From the NCBI GenBank assembly GCA_017999075.1, contig JAGOBX010000254.1:1-5835 (forward strand): 5,835 bases of DNA. The letters are read 5' to 3'. This stretch comes from Candidatus Babelota bacterium (GTDB lineage: Bacteria > JAGOBX01). The first letter of the stretch is position 1. Each line of letters begins with the position of its first letter. Made by a program: the position numbers and the translations under genes. Positions 1 through 5,835 of the stretch are shown here, piece by piece. The notes beneath the pieces were generated by a model. It searched no databases. It saw only the letters and a list, made by a program, of their open reading frames with translations, and was not told where the DNA came from.

Positions 1-475
1 TTGATGAAATGAAAATAATACTGAAAATTTCAGGATGAAAATCATAAATTAACAAATATTGTAAGTGGGGATTTAACAAAAAAATCAAAAAAAATAAAAA
101 TGCAGGAATAAGATTTTTAAAAAAATGCAGTGCAATTTTAAAAATAATTATTGACGATAAAATCAAAATAACTTGTTGAACTGTTTGAAGTATAATTGGA
201 GATTTGAATAATATTAATAATGGAGAAAAAAGCACTAATATTAAATAACTATGATCTCCTAATGAATTGAATTTCTTATCATGCAATTGATTCCATTTAT
301 AAAATGATGTATAAAAAAAGTCGCCGTTATTAGTGTTGTTAATAAGATTAGCAAAATATCCGAGATCAAGCGTAAAATCGAGATTATTCGTATATCTGTT
401 TAGATTTGAAAAATTTAAAAAAATAAATAAAAAGACAAATAAAAAAATAAATAATAAACAATTTATATAACGCAT
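1..475 (-). CDS. DUF2079 family integral membrane protein, N-terminal part (cut by the window edge)
   Basis: An open frame of 158 codons runs leftward from the ATG at 475-473 and leaves the window without a stop, so the C-terminal part is missing. The translation starts with a very hydrophobic helix (about residues 5-21). A likely extracytoplasmic loop follows, with LDLGYF (D37), GDHSY (D74, H75) and SPLLILFKSP (84-93). More hydrophobic segments follow at about 94-114 and 122-143, then YDFHPE (144-149). This order (DLG, then HxSPxLxxxxPLxxLFxSP, then DFHPE) is the signature I know from DUF2079 membrane proteins, usually regarded as GT-C-like glycosyltransferase relatives; D37 would be a candidate catalytic acid. 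The start lies 13 nt after the radical SAM gene's stop, implying co-transcription. No Shine-Dalgarno is visible, but the helix begins at once, and upstream the frame reaches a stop (509-511) without another ATG. Family call is strong; substrate unknown. Confidence 0.85.
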   Translation of the reverse strand, partial: MRYINCLLFIFLFVFLFIFLNFSNLNRYTNNLDFTLDLGYFANLINNTNNGDFFYTSFYKWNQLHDKKFNSLGDHSYLILVLFSPLLILFKSPIILQTVQQVILILSSIIIFKIALHFFKNLIPAFLFFLIFLLNPHLQYLLIYDFHPEIFSIIFISS

Positions 476-488
476 AAATAATAGAGGA

Positions 489-1907
489 TTATTTAAATAA
501 CATTGATATCAACATTTTAAAAAGTTTAGTTAATTCTGAAAAAGATTTGATATTTGATAAAACTTTAAAAGCTATATTGGGACGCAAATAAAATTTTAAA
601 TATGCATAATTCAATAATTCAAATAATTCTTTTTTAGATAAATATTCGTCCCACACTTTAATTTCGAAATAAGCAGAAGGATTCAACACGAATTTTTTCC
701 AGTTTTCATATGAACAGATTCCCTTTGTAACGCCTAAGTCAAAATATTCTGAAAAAGGGTAGGGGGTATAAACATTATAAAATGCATAATCACATCCTAA
801 TGTTAATGATTTATTTATAGAATCTTTAATTTGCTGTTTTGATTTTTCGAATGGAAGCCCGAACATAAAATAACCTAATGTTTTAATTTTTAATTGCCTG
901 CAGCAATGCATTGTTTCTTTAATGTTTTTAAAAGTGATTTTTTTATTCATATCTTTTAGTCCGTCATCCGTACATGTTTCAATTCCGAGTTGTAGAAGAT
1001 AACACCCGCTGTCTTTCATAGATTTTAAAAGTTTAAAATCAAGATTATTTACCCTGGCTCTACATGACCATTTAAAACTATTTTCAAAATTTTTTTTAAT
1101 GGAATTAACCAGATTAAGGGTTCTTTCATAATCACAATTAAATGCGTCATCATTGAACATAAAAGAATCTATACCAAGTTTTTTCAGATTATGAAGTTCA
1201 TTAATTATATTGTTTATATTTCTTACCCTGTATTTTTTTTCTGTAACAATACAGAATTTGCAATTGTAGGGGCATCCTCTTGAACTTATTACTGTAGTAA
1301 ATTTTTTTGATGGCGACAGACTCGAATAACATTTTCGATAATTTAAAATATTTCTATCTATTTCCGGGTAATCATCTATATTAAATTCTGTAACGGATTT
1401 CTGATTTCTTATTATTTTGCCAGTGTTATCTTTGAATAATAATCCTTCGATATTTTCAAGAGGCGTTTGATTTTTTAAATTTGATATTAAATTAAAAAAG
1501 GGTTTTTCCCCATCGCCTGTAATAACGGCATTTACTTCAGGATAACTAAGCATTTCTTCAGCATAATTTCTGGTATTTGCTCCGCCGAGACAAATAAAAC
1601 AATAAGGTAATAATTTACGAATAAGCTTGAGAGTGATTTTTAAATCAGGAAGAGTATGTAGGTATGTCGGCAACCCAATAACATCAGGCGAATATTCTGA
1701 AATTATTTTTTCTAATCCCGAATAATTTATATCATCAATTAGACAATCGGTTATTTTTATATCTATTTCGTGTATGTTTTTTTTTAAAAAAGCTGCTACT
1801 GAAAGTAATCCAAGAGGAAGAAATTTTCCTGCAGCAATATTAATTGATTGGTATACTTCTGATTCTATAACGTTTTCAGCAGGATAATTTATAAATAATA
1901 TCTTCAT
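489..1907 (-). CDS. B12-binding-domain radical SAM protein (BchE/HpnJ-like architecture)
   Basis: A 472-residue enzyme. Residues 1-150 look like a cobalamin-binding Rossmann domain: MKILFINYP start, PLGLLSVAAFLKK (31-43), DVIGLPTY (75-82), LGGANTRN (107-114) and GDGEKPF (131-137). The usual DxHxxG cobalamin-ligand motif is not visible, as in many BchE-type members. The radical SAM core follows, with C212, C216 and C219 (GCPYNCKFC) to hold the [4Fe-4S] cluster that cleaves S-adenosylmethionine. FNDDAF (251-256), LGIET (307-311) and MFGLPFE (348-354) are expected core motifs. The tail (about 415-472), with FYLRP at 439-443, resembles the C-terminal helical region of the BchE/HpnJ group. Such enzymes methylate, cyclise or rearrange unreactive carbons in pigments, lipids or natural products; the substrate here is unknown. 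The ATG at 1907 is the first in frame after a stop at 1920-1922; no clear Shine-Dalgarno precedes it. The DUF2079 gene follows after 13 nt. Confidence 0.9.
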   Translation of the reverse strand: MKILFINYPAENVIESEVYQSINIAAGKFLPLGLLSVAAFLKKNIHEIDIKITDCLIDDINYSGLEKIISEYSPDVIGLPTYLHTLPDLKITLKLIRKLLPYCFICLGGANTRNYAEEMLSYPEVNAVITGDGEKPFFNLISNLKNQTPLENIEGLLFKDNTGKIIRNQKSVTEFNIDDYPEIDRNILNYRKCYSSLSPSKKFTTVISSRGCPYNCKFCIVTEKKYRVRNINNIINELHNLKKLGIDSFMFNDDAFNCDYERTLNLVNSIKKNFENSFKWSCRARVNNLDFKLLKSMKDSGCYLLQLGIETCTDDGLKDMNKKITFKNIKETMHCCRQLKIKTLGYFMFGLPFEKSKQQIKDSINKSLTLGCDYAFYNVYTPYPFSEYFDLGVTKGICSYENWKKFVLNPSAYFEIKVWDEYLSKKELFELLNYAYLKFYLRPNIAFKVLSNIKSFSELTKLFKMLISMLFK

Positions 1908-1991
1908 TAGCAGTGTCCATTATTTCTACTTTTAATTTTATGTTTATTAATTCTAAACGGTTATATAAATATATTATACGATATACTCTGC

Positions 1992-2078
1992 TTTGAAATG
2001 ATTATTTTACAAACCTCTTAATTAATAATCAATAAAAATGTGGAAAATAATTTTATTTGTAAAACTAATCATTTCAAA
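1992..2078. repeat. Near-perfect inverted repeat, 22/23-nt arms around a 42-nt centre
   Basis: The left arm (1992-2013) begins TTTGAAATGATTA and ends TTTTACAAA. The reverse complement of the right arm (2056-2078) begins with the same 13 bases and ends GTTTTACAAA, so the arms match at 22 positions with one extra G. The match stops abruptly on both sides. Only three pairs are G:C and the loop is 42 nt, so an RNA hairpin would be weak. On the minus strand it is not followed by a U-run, so it is not a normal terminator for the recombinase gene. Each arm is itself partly palindromic (TTTGaAA...TTaCAAA), which fits protein binding at the DNA level, either a dimeric regulator or a recombinase. It lies 8 nt past the recombinase stop and overlaps a candidate promoter. 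Confidence 0.85.
2004..2032 (-). promoter_or_regulatory. Candidate sigma-70-type promoter for the radical SAM / DUF2079 unit
   Basis: On the minus strand TTGATT (2032-2027) is followed by exactly 17 nt and then TAAAAT (2009-2004). These match the -35 consensus TTGACA at 4 of 6 and the -10 consensus TATAAT at 5 of 6 positions. Transcription would start near 1997, leaving a leader of about 90 nt before the radical SAM ATG. The -10 sits inside the left arm of the inverted repeat, while the -35 sits in its centre, so a protein on the arm would block the promoter. A second -10-like TATAAT lies at 1978-1973, but 17 nt upstream of it is only TCATTT, so I rank it lower. AT-rich DNA yields chance matches; this rests on motif and spacing alone. 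Confidence 0.5.
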
Positions 2079-2086
2079 AATTTTTT

Positions 2087-3046
2087 TTAAGCGCGCGGAT
2101 GAGAATTATTGTAGACGTCTTTAATTTTGTCTGTAGTAACATGCGTATAAATTTGAGTGGTGGATAGACTTGAATGGCCTAGCAATTCCTGAACAGCTCT
2201 TATGTCGGCGCCTCGGTTTAAAAGATGAGTAGCAAAAGTGTGGCGGAACGTATGTGGTGAAACATTTTTTAATAGCGCTGATTTAAGAATATATTTTTCT
2301 ATAATTAAACGGACGCCTCTGTCAGTAATATGATCTCCGTGTTTGTTGAAAAACAAATAAGCATTATCGTCTTTGTTGAATTTTTGCAAAAACATAGCTC
2401 TGTAAGGCAAAAAATCATATACAGTTTTTTTTAAAATTGTTCCTATAGGGATGATTCTTTCTTTTTTTCCTTTTCCAAAAACCCGTAAAATATCTTTTCC
2501 GGCAATATCGGTAATTTTAACGTTTACCAGTTCGCTCACGCGTACTCCAGTAGAATAAAGAAATTCCATTATTAAATAATCTCTCATTCCTAACGGACTG
2601 TTTCTATCTGGGATTTTAAGAATATTTTCAAGTTCGTTTTCAAACATGAATTCCGGAATATATTTTTCTTTTTTTGGGGAAGATACGTTTTTAGTAGGGT
2701 TATGAGAAATAAGATTTTTCAGAAGAAGAAATTTGAAAAAAGTTTTTACCCCAGACAATATTCTAAGCAGAGTATTGCGGTTATATTTTTCGCCATTAAC
2801 TGTTTGATACTCAAGATATCTTAGAAAATCGCGTATTACTCGATAGCTTAATATTTTTAAATCTATTTTTCCGGTTTTTTCAATTAAATATGAAAATAAT
2901 TTTATAACATCATTTTTGTAAGATTTTAAAGTCATCTCAGAATAATTTTTTTCATCGTGAAGATAATTTAGAAACTGAGGGACAAAATTTTCATTCAGAA
3001 GTTTTTCTGTTATTATTATTTTTGAATTTTCAGACATAATCTGCAT
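2087..3046 (-). CDS. xerC: XerC/XerD-type site-specific tyrosine recombinase
   Basis: A 319-residue protein with an N-terminal SAM-like core-binding domain (about 20-112, FLNYLHDEKNYSEMTLKSY) and a C-terminal catalytic domain (about 130-310). All six catalytic residues can be placed by comparison with E. coli XerD: R169 (STGVRVSEL), K192 (GKGKKER), H265 and R268 (HTFRH), H291 (LLGHSS) and nucleophile Y300 (TTQIYTHV). The HPRA ending is typical of Xer proteins. The known family role is resolving chromosome dimers at dif; relatives also invert or integrate DNA. Length is near normal, with about 15 extra residues at the N-terminus. The ATG at 3046 overlaps the permease gene by 17 nt; a second ATG at 3037 (residue 4) is an alternative, and neither has a clear Shine-Dalgarno. 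The XerC label rests on the EKNYSE and SPLGMRD regions and is softer than the family call; XerD, or the sole Xer of its genome, remains possible. An inverted repeat lies just downstream. Confidence 0.93.
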   Translation of the reverse strand: MQIMSENSKIIITEKLLNENFVPQFLNYLHDEKNYSEMTLKSYKNDVIKLFSYLIEKTGKIDLKILSYRVIRDFLRYLEYQTVNGEKYNRNTLLRILSGVKTFFKFLLLKNLISHNPTKNVSSPKKEKYIPEFMFENELENILKIPDRNSPLGMRDYLIMEFLYSTGVRVSELVNVKITDIAGKDILRVFGKGKKERIIPIGTILKKTVYDFLPYRAMFLQKFNKDDNAYLFFNKHGDHITDRGVRLIIEKYILKSALLKNVSPHTFRHTFATHLLNRGADIRAVQELLGHSSLSTTQIYTHVTTDKIKDVYNNSHPRA

Positions 3047-3806
3047 AGAATGGGCTTAATTTTGAATTTACAGCCATCCCCAATATAAAAAAGACAAGGC
3101 ACAACATAAAAGTAAATCCAGTTAAATATATTGAAGGAAATCCTCCGTTCATAAGAATATCCCTGTACATTACAATTAGGCCTGTCATAGGATTTAATAA
3201 GAAAATTTTAAATAGAAATTCTGAATATCCGCGGATTAATTTTTGATCATAAAATATAGGAGTAAGATAAAACCATATTGTTAATAATATTTCGGTAAAA
3301 TATTTTATATCTCTGTAATAAACAAATAGAGAACTAAGGGTCAAAACAATTCCTGCTGTAAACAGCGACTGCATAATAATTACTATAGGCAGATATAAAA
3401 TAGATATGCCTAATTTATATCCGGATAGAACTGACAATATTATAAGTACAGAGATTGACAGAACAAAATTGAATAAATTAGACAATACTATGGAAACTGG
3501 AATAAGTTCGCGCGGAAAATACACTTTTTTTATTATGTTGGAATTATCAACAAAACATCCGACTCCTGAAGAAACTGAAAGATTTAAAAAAATCCATGGG
3601 AATAATGCTGATAATAAATATACTGATGTTAATTCTTTTATATTGAAAATCGTCGAGAATATGAATAGAAAAACAAGCATCATTGCTATGGGAACTATCA
3701 GAGCCCAAAGAAAACCGAGAATAGCGCTTTTATATTTGACTTTAATTTCTTTGACAGCTAAATTTATAAGCAATTCCCGGTATTTGAAAAAATTTGAAAA
3801 CGTCAT
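3030..3806 (-). CDS. ABC-2 type polysaccharide/polyol-phosphate export permease (Wzm/TagG-like)
   Basis: A 258-residue inner-membrane protein of normal length for the family. The N-terminus carries the amphipathic KEIKVKYKSAILGFLW stretch (19-34), which matches the conserved rYk-S-LG-W motif. About six hydrophobic segments follow (near 33-54, 60-80, 102-127, 136-162, 170-185 and 226-246). Further family signatures are IIKKVYFPRE (91-100), YYRDIKY (163-169), TPIFY (182-186) and NPMTGLIVMYRDIL (205-218). Together with an ATPase such permeases export undecaprenyl-linked O-antigen, teichoic acid or capsule chains. No ATPase gene is in this window, although it usually lies next door, so the partner must be encoded further away or be shared. 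The ATG at 3806 lies 5 nt after the NYN stop, with only A/T-rich sequence and no Shine-Dalgarno, so it probably depends on translation of the gene before it. Its stop lies inside the recombinase gene. Confidence 0.9.
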   Translation of the reverse strand: MTFSNFFKYRELLINLAVKEIKVKYKSAILGFLWALIVPIAMMLVFLFIFSTIFNIKELTSVYLLSALFPWIFLNLSVSSGVGCFVDNSNIIKKVYFPRELIPVSIVLSNLFNFVLSISVLIILSVLSGYKLGISILYLPIVIIMQSLFTAGIVLTLSSLFVYYRDIKYFTEILLTIWFYLTPIFYDQKLIRGYSEFLFKIFLLNPMTGLIVMYRDILMNGGFPSIYLTGFTFMLCLVFFILGMAVNSKLSPFYADYV

Positions 3807-3811
3807 ATTTT

Positions 3812-4306
3812 TTATTTTTTAAACGGCATAAGCAAATTTTCGTCAAGATTGTAATATTCGGTGGCAGCAGCAATCAATTCTTCGGCAGTGCTTGTTGAAA
3901 AAGAATGGACTTCCACTCTTACGCCTGCGGCTTTCAAATGGTTTACAAGATCTGTAAAATCGCCGTCGCCGCTGACTAAAGCTATTGCGTCAACTTTAGA
4001 AGCAATAGAAATCGCATCAATTGCAAGCCCCATATCCCAATCTCCTTTTGCAGAACCGTCGGCTCGCTGTTTCAATGTCTTTGATTTTACCTCAAATCCT
4101 TTATTTCTTAATAGATTTATGAAACCTGATTGATCTATATCGCGGGTTTGAACAATATAAGCTATAGCCCTGATAAGTTTTCTGCCAAGTACAACAAAAT
4201 CTAAAAGTTTTTCAAAATCCAATTTTGCGTTATACTTATTTTTTGCTGAATAAAACATATTCTGCACGTCTACAAAGACTGCAACTCTTTGGTCAATAAT
4301 TTTCAA
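3812..4306 (-). CDS. NYN domain (LabA/DUF88-like) putative ribonuclease
   Basis: A 164-residue single-domain protein of the PIN-like NYN family. Likely metal-binding acidic residues are visible: D13 with N16 in FVDVQNMFYS, D89, D91 and D97 in KGDWDMGLAIDA (88-98), and D114 and D116 in LVSGDGDFTDLVNHLK (110-124). The ending VRVEVHSF then AEELIAAATEYYNLDE (141-156) is also typical of bacterial LabA-like members. The family is thought to cut RNA; the target here is unknown. The start is a TTG at 4306-4304. It overlaps the TPR gene's TGA in the sequence TTGA, and the first internal ATG (residue 17) would lose D13, so TTG is the better choice. A Shine-Dalgarno at 4314-4318 supports it. The gene is followed after 5 nt by the export permease. 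The family call is firm; the link to the neighbouring genes is only positional. Confidence 0.92.
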   Translation of the reverse strand: MKIIDQRVAVFVDVQNMFYSAKNKYNAKLDFEKLLDFVVLGRKLIRAIAYIVQTRDIDQSGFINLLRNKGFEVKSKTLKQRADGSAKGDWDMGLAIDAISIASKVDAIALVSGDGDFTDLVNHLKAAGVRVEVHSFSTSTAEELIAAATEYYNLDENLLMPFKK

Positions 4307-5829
4307 TTTTCTACCTCTTCTTTTAAAATAATATTTAATTTTTTAATTTGTTCTTTTGATTTTGCCGCATATTTTGAATTAGGGTTCAATGAAATGCATT
4401 TATCGAACATTTTCAGGGCGAGAATGTATTCTTCAATTGTTTTATAGACAATTGCAAGTTGATAATATGCAGGGATATAATTTTCATCGAGTTTTATTGA
4501 TTTTTGGAATGAAGAAACAGCTTTGTCTTTCATTTTTTTTTTTAAATAAACCAACCCTAAATGATAATACGCGTAAGTCATAGCAAGCCTGTCAGTATTT
4601 AACCGTATCGACTTATTCAATTCAAGTATGGCTTTATCAAGCATATTTTTTTTATAATATAAAAATCCGATATCGTTGTAAGCCATTGCATTGTTGGGAT
4701 CAATTTCAAGAGCTGTTTGATATACTCCAAGAGCCTTATTATATTCACCCATTTTTATGTACAGCCATCCGAGATTATTTAAAGTGGTCAAACTCTGCGG
4801 ATTTATTTTTAGAGCTTTCAGATAACATTTTTCTGATTCTTCAAAAATCCTTAATAAATATAAATCCCATCCGAGATTGTTTAAAGAAATTATGTCGTCG
4901 GATTTCAATTCAATAGCTTTTTTATAATATTTTATTGATTCTTCAATTTCATTTAATTTATCGCTTATATAACCGAGATTCACGTAGGCAATTTGATAAT
5001 TGGGATTTAATTCAATCGCTTTTTTAAAACATTTTATTGATTTAAAATAATCGCCTGCTTTTTCATATGCAGCTCCGAGATTATTATAAAATAAAGGTTC
5101 TTCAATGCCTTTTTCAATTGTTTCCTTAAATTTTGAGATTGCTTCGTCAATCATGTTTTCATTCATTAAAATTTGACCTTCAGCAGTGAGTTTGAAAGCT
5201 TCTGATTTAACATCGTCAGGATTAATTTCAAGACATATATTGTATTCAAAAACAGCTTCATTAAATAGCCCGAGATTATAATAAATATTTGCAAGATTGT
5301 AATGCGCTTCAATTTTTTCGGGAATTAAATCAATAGCCTTGTGATATTTTTTTATGGCAGTTTCGTAATCATTTATCAAAATATAAACCTGTCCCAAATT
5401 GTTATATGCAAAATAAACAGATTCTGCATCTTGAGACAATTGAATAACTTTATTGAATATTTCAATACTTTCTTCATATCGTTTTGTATTAAAATAAGCT
5501 GCTGCCAGACCATTATTTGCAAAAATATTATCGGGTTCCAATTTTATAACTTTATTAAAACATTCAATCGCGTTGTCGTATTTATCGGATAAAAAATAAG
5601 CCCACCCGAGATTATTCATAATTTTAATATCTTCTGGTTTTAAATCTAGTGCCTGTTTAAATTCGTCTATAGCATTTTCAAACATTCCTAAATCGAAATA
5701 TCCGCTGCCTTCTCTAAAATGGATGATTTGATCGGTTTGAATTTTGTCGGTTTTGTTCAACAGTAATTTTGCCGAATCTATGGCTTTTTCATATTGTTTT
5801 TGTATGGCTATGTCTGTTTGTTTATGCAT
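4303..5829 (-). CDS. Tetratricopeptide repeat (TPR) protein, about 13 repeats; 5' end uncertain
   Basis: A 508-residue protein made almost wholly of TPR units of 34-38 residues, from about residue 35 to 485. Examples are NNLGWAYFLSDKYDNAIECF (72-91), NNLGAAYEKAGDYFKSIKCF (249-268) and NNLGWLYIKMGEYNKALGVY (351-370). Units 3, 4, 6, 11 and 12 are slightly longer, with extra residues mostly in the linkers between helices. No catalytic domain, signal peptide or membrane segment is seen, so a scaffold or adaptor role is the most that can be said. The ATG at 5829 is only 6 nt from the window edge, and the frame stays open upstream. Residues 8-27 (QKQYEKAIDSAK) look like the second helix of a further repeat, so the true start may lie outside the window. 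A GGGG directly touching the ATG is too close to act as a normal ribosome binding site. The stop overlaps the NYN start by 4 nt. Confidence 0.88.
   Translation of the reverse strand: MHKQTDIAIQKQYEKAIDSAKLLLNKTDKIQTDQIIHFREGSGYFDLGMFENAIDEFKQALDLKPEDIKIMNNLGWAYFLSDKYDNAIECFNKVIKLEPDNIFANNGLAAAYFNTKRYEESIEIFNKVIQLSQDAESVYFAYNNLGQVYILINDYETAIKKYHKAIDLIPEKIEAHYNLANIYYNLGLFNEAVFEYNICLEINPDDVKSEAFKLTAEGQILMNENMIDEAISKFKETIEKGIEEPLFYNNLGAAYEKAGDYFKSIKCFKKAIELNPNYQIAYVNLGYISDKLNEIEESIKYYKKAIELKSDDIISLNNLGWDLYLLRIFEESEKCYLKALKINPQSLTTLNNLGWLYIKMGEYNKALGVYQTALEIDPNNAMAYNDIGFLYYKKNMLDKAILELNKSIRLNTDRLAMTYAYYHLGLVYLKKKMKDKAVSSFQKSIKLDENYIPAYYQLAIVYKTIEEYILALKMFDKCISLNPNSKYAAKSKEQIKKLNIILKEEVEN
4314..4318 (-). 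promoter_or_regulatory. Ribosome binding site deciding the TTG start of the NYN gene
   Basis: AGAGG on the minus strand lies 7 nt before the TTG at 4306-4304, inside the last codons of the TPR gene. It is the only convincing Shine-Dalgarno before any internal gene start in the window. It fixes the non-ATG start of the NYN gene and suggests translational coupling to the TPR gene. Confidence 0.65.
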
Positions 5830-5835
5830 CCCCAG

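Noticed and set aside
1876-1920. A 14-codon minus-strand reading frame (ATG at 1920) overlapping the radical SAM start in another frame, a possible leader peptide.
   Set aside because: It has no ribosome binding site and no run of regulatory codons, and no attenuator-like hairpin follows. Short frames of this size are expected by chance.
1958-1984. A dif-like core near the recombinase gene (TATAA, 5 nt, TTATA at 1964-1978).
   Set aside because: The match to dif outside the A/T core is weak, with about 7 of 11 bases in the XerD-type arm and little in the other. The central gap is 5 rather than 6 nt. Simple A/T sequence explains it.
2076-2090. A run of T on the plus strand right after the inverted repeat, resembling an intrinsic terminator.
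   Set aside because: It would act only on plus-strand transcription, where there is no gene. On the coding strand the run precedes the repeat instead of following it.
2087-3046. The recombinase as an integrase of a mobile element or an integron integrase.
   Set aside because: Length, HPRA ending and motif spacing fit Xer proteins. The extra integron-integrase helix is not evident, and no flanking att duplication, cassette or phage gene is present.
3406-3822. A 138-codon plus-strand open frame opposite the permease gene, and similar plus-strand frames opposite the NYN and TPR genes.
   Set aside because: Each lies wholly or almost wholly opposite a well-supported gene, shows no recognisable family, and has no ribosome binding site I could support. 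They are shadows of the coding strand.
1-5835. CRISPR array, tRNA, rRNA or riboswitch.
   Set aside because: No regularly spaced direct repeats, tRNA-like cloverleaf or conserved RNA motif was seen, and coding sequence fills all but about 190 bases.

Overview
This is a low-GC window (roughly 30 % G+C by eye) in which every supported gene lies on the minus strand, so it reads from right to left. The families point to a bacterium: a Xer-type recombinase, an export permease of the O-antigen/teichoic-acid type, a bacterial NYN nuclease, a BchE-like radical SAM enzyme and a DUF2079 membrane protein. The phylum cannot be fixed from the sequence. Only one of the internal gene starts has an obvious Shine-Dalgarno sequence. 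That would suit AT-rich lineages with weak Shine-Dalgarno use, including uncultured candidate phyla, but this is inference.

Right block (5829 down to 2087): a long TPR repeat protein overlaps the start of a NYN/LabA-type ribonuclease by 4 nt. Five nucleotides later comes an ABC-2 type export permease, which overlaps a XerC/XerD-like tyrosine recombinase by 17 nt. These four genes are packed like one operon. The permease has no ATPase gene beside it, and the recombinase is an odd partner for it.

Spacer (1908-2086): this is the only real intergenic stretch. It holds a striking inverted repeat with 22- and 23-nt arms that match except for one extra base, around a 42-nt centre. A good sigma-70-like promoter facing left has its -10 inside one arm and its -35 in the centre. 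The recombinase gene ends 8 nt away. Two readings are open: a paired operator, or a small invertible promoter. I favour the operator because the two sites differ in length.

Left block (1907 down to 1): a B12-binding-type radical SAM protein is followed after 13 nt by the start of a DUF2079 integral membrane protein that runs off the window. This second gene is easy to miss because it is cut by the window edge. Together they look like a small unit for modifying a lipid or glycan, transcribed from the promoter in the spacer. The substrate cannot be told.
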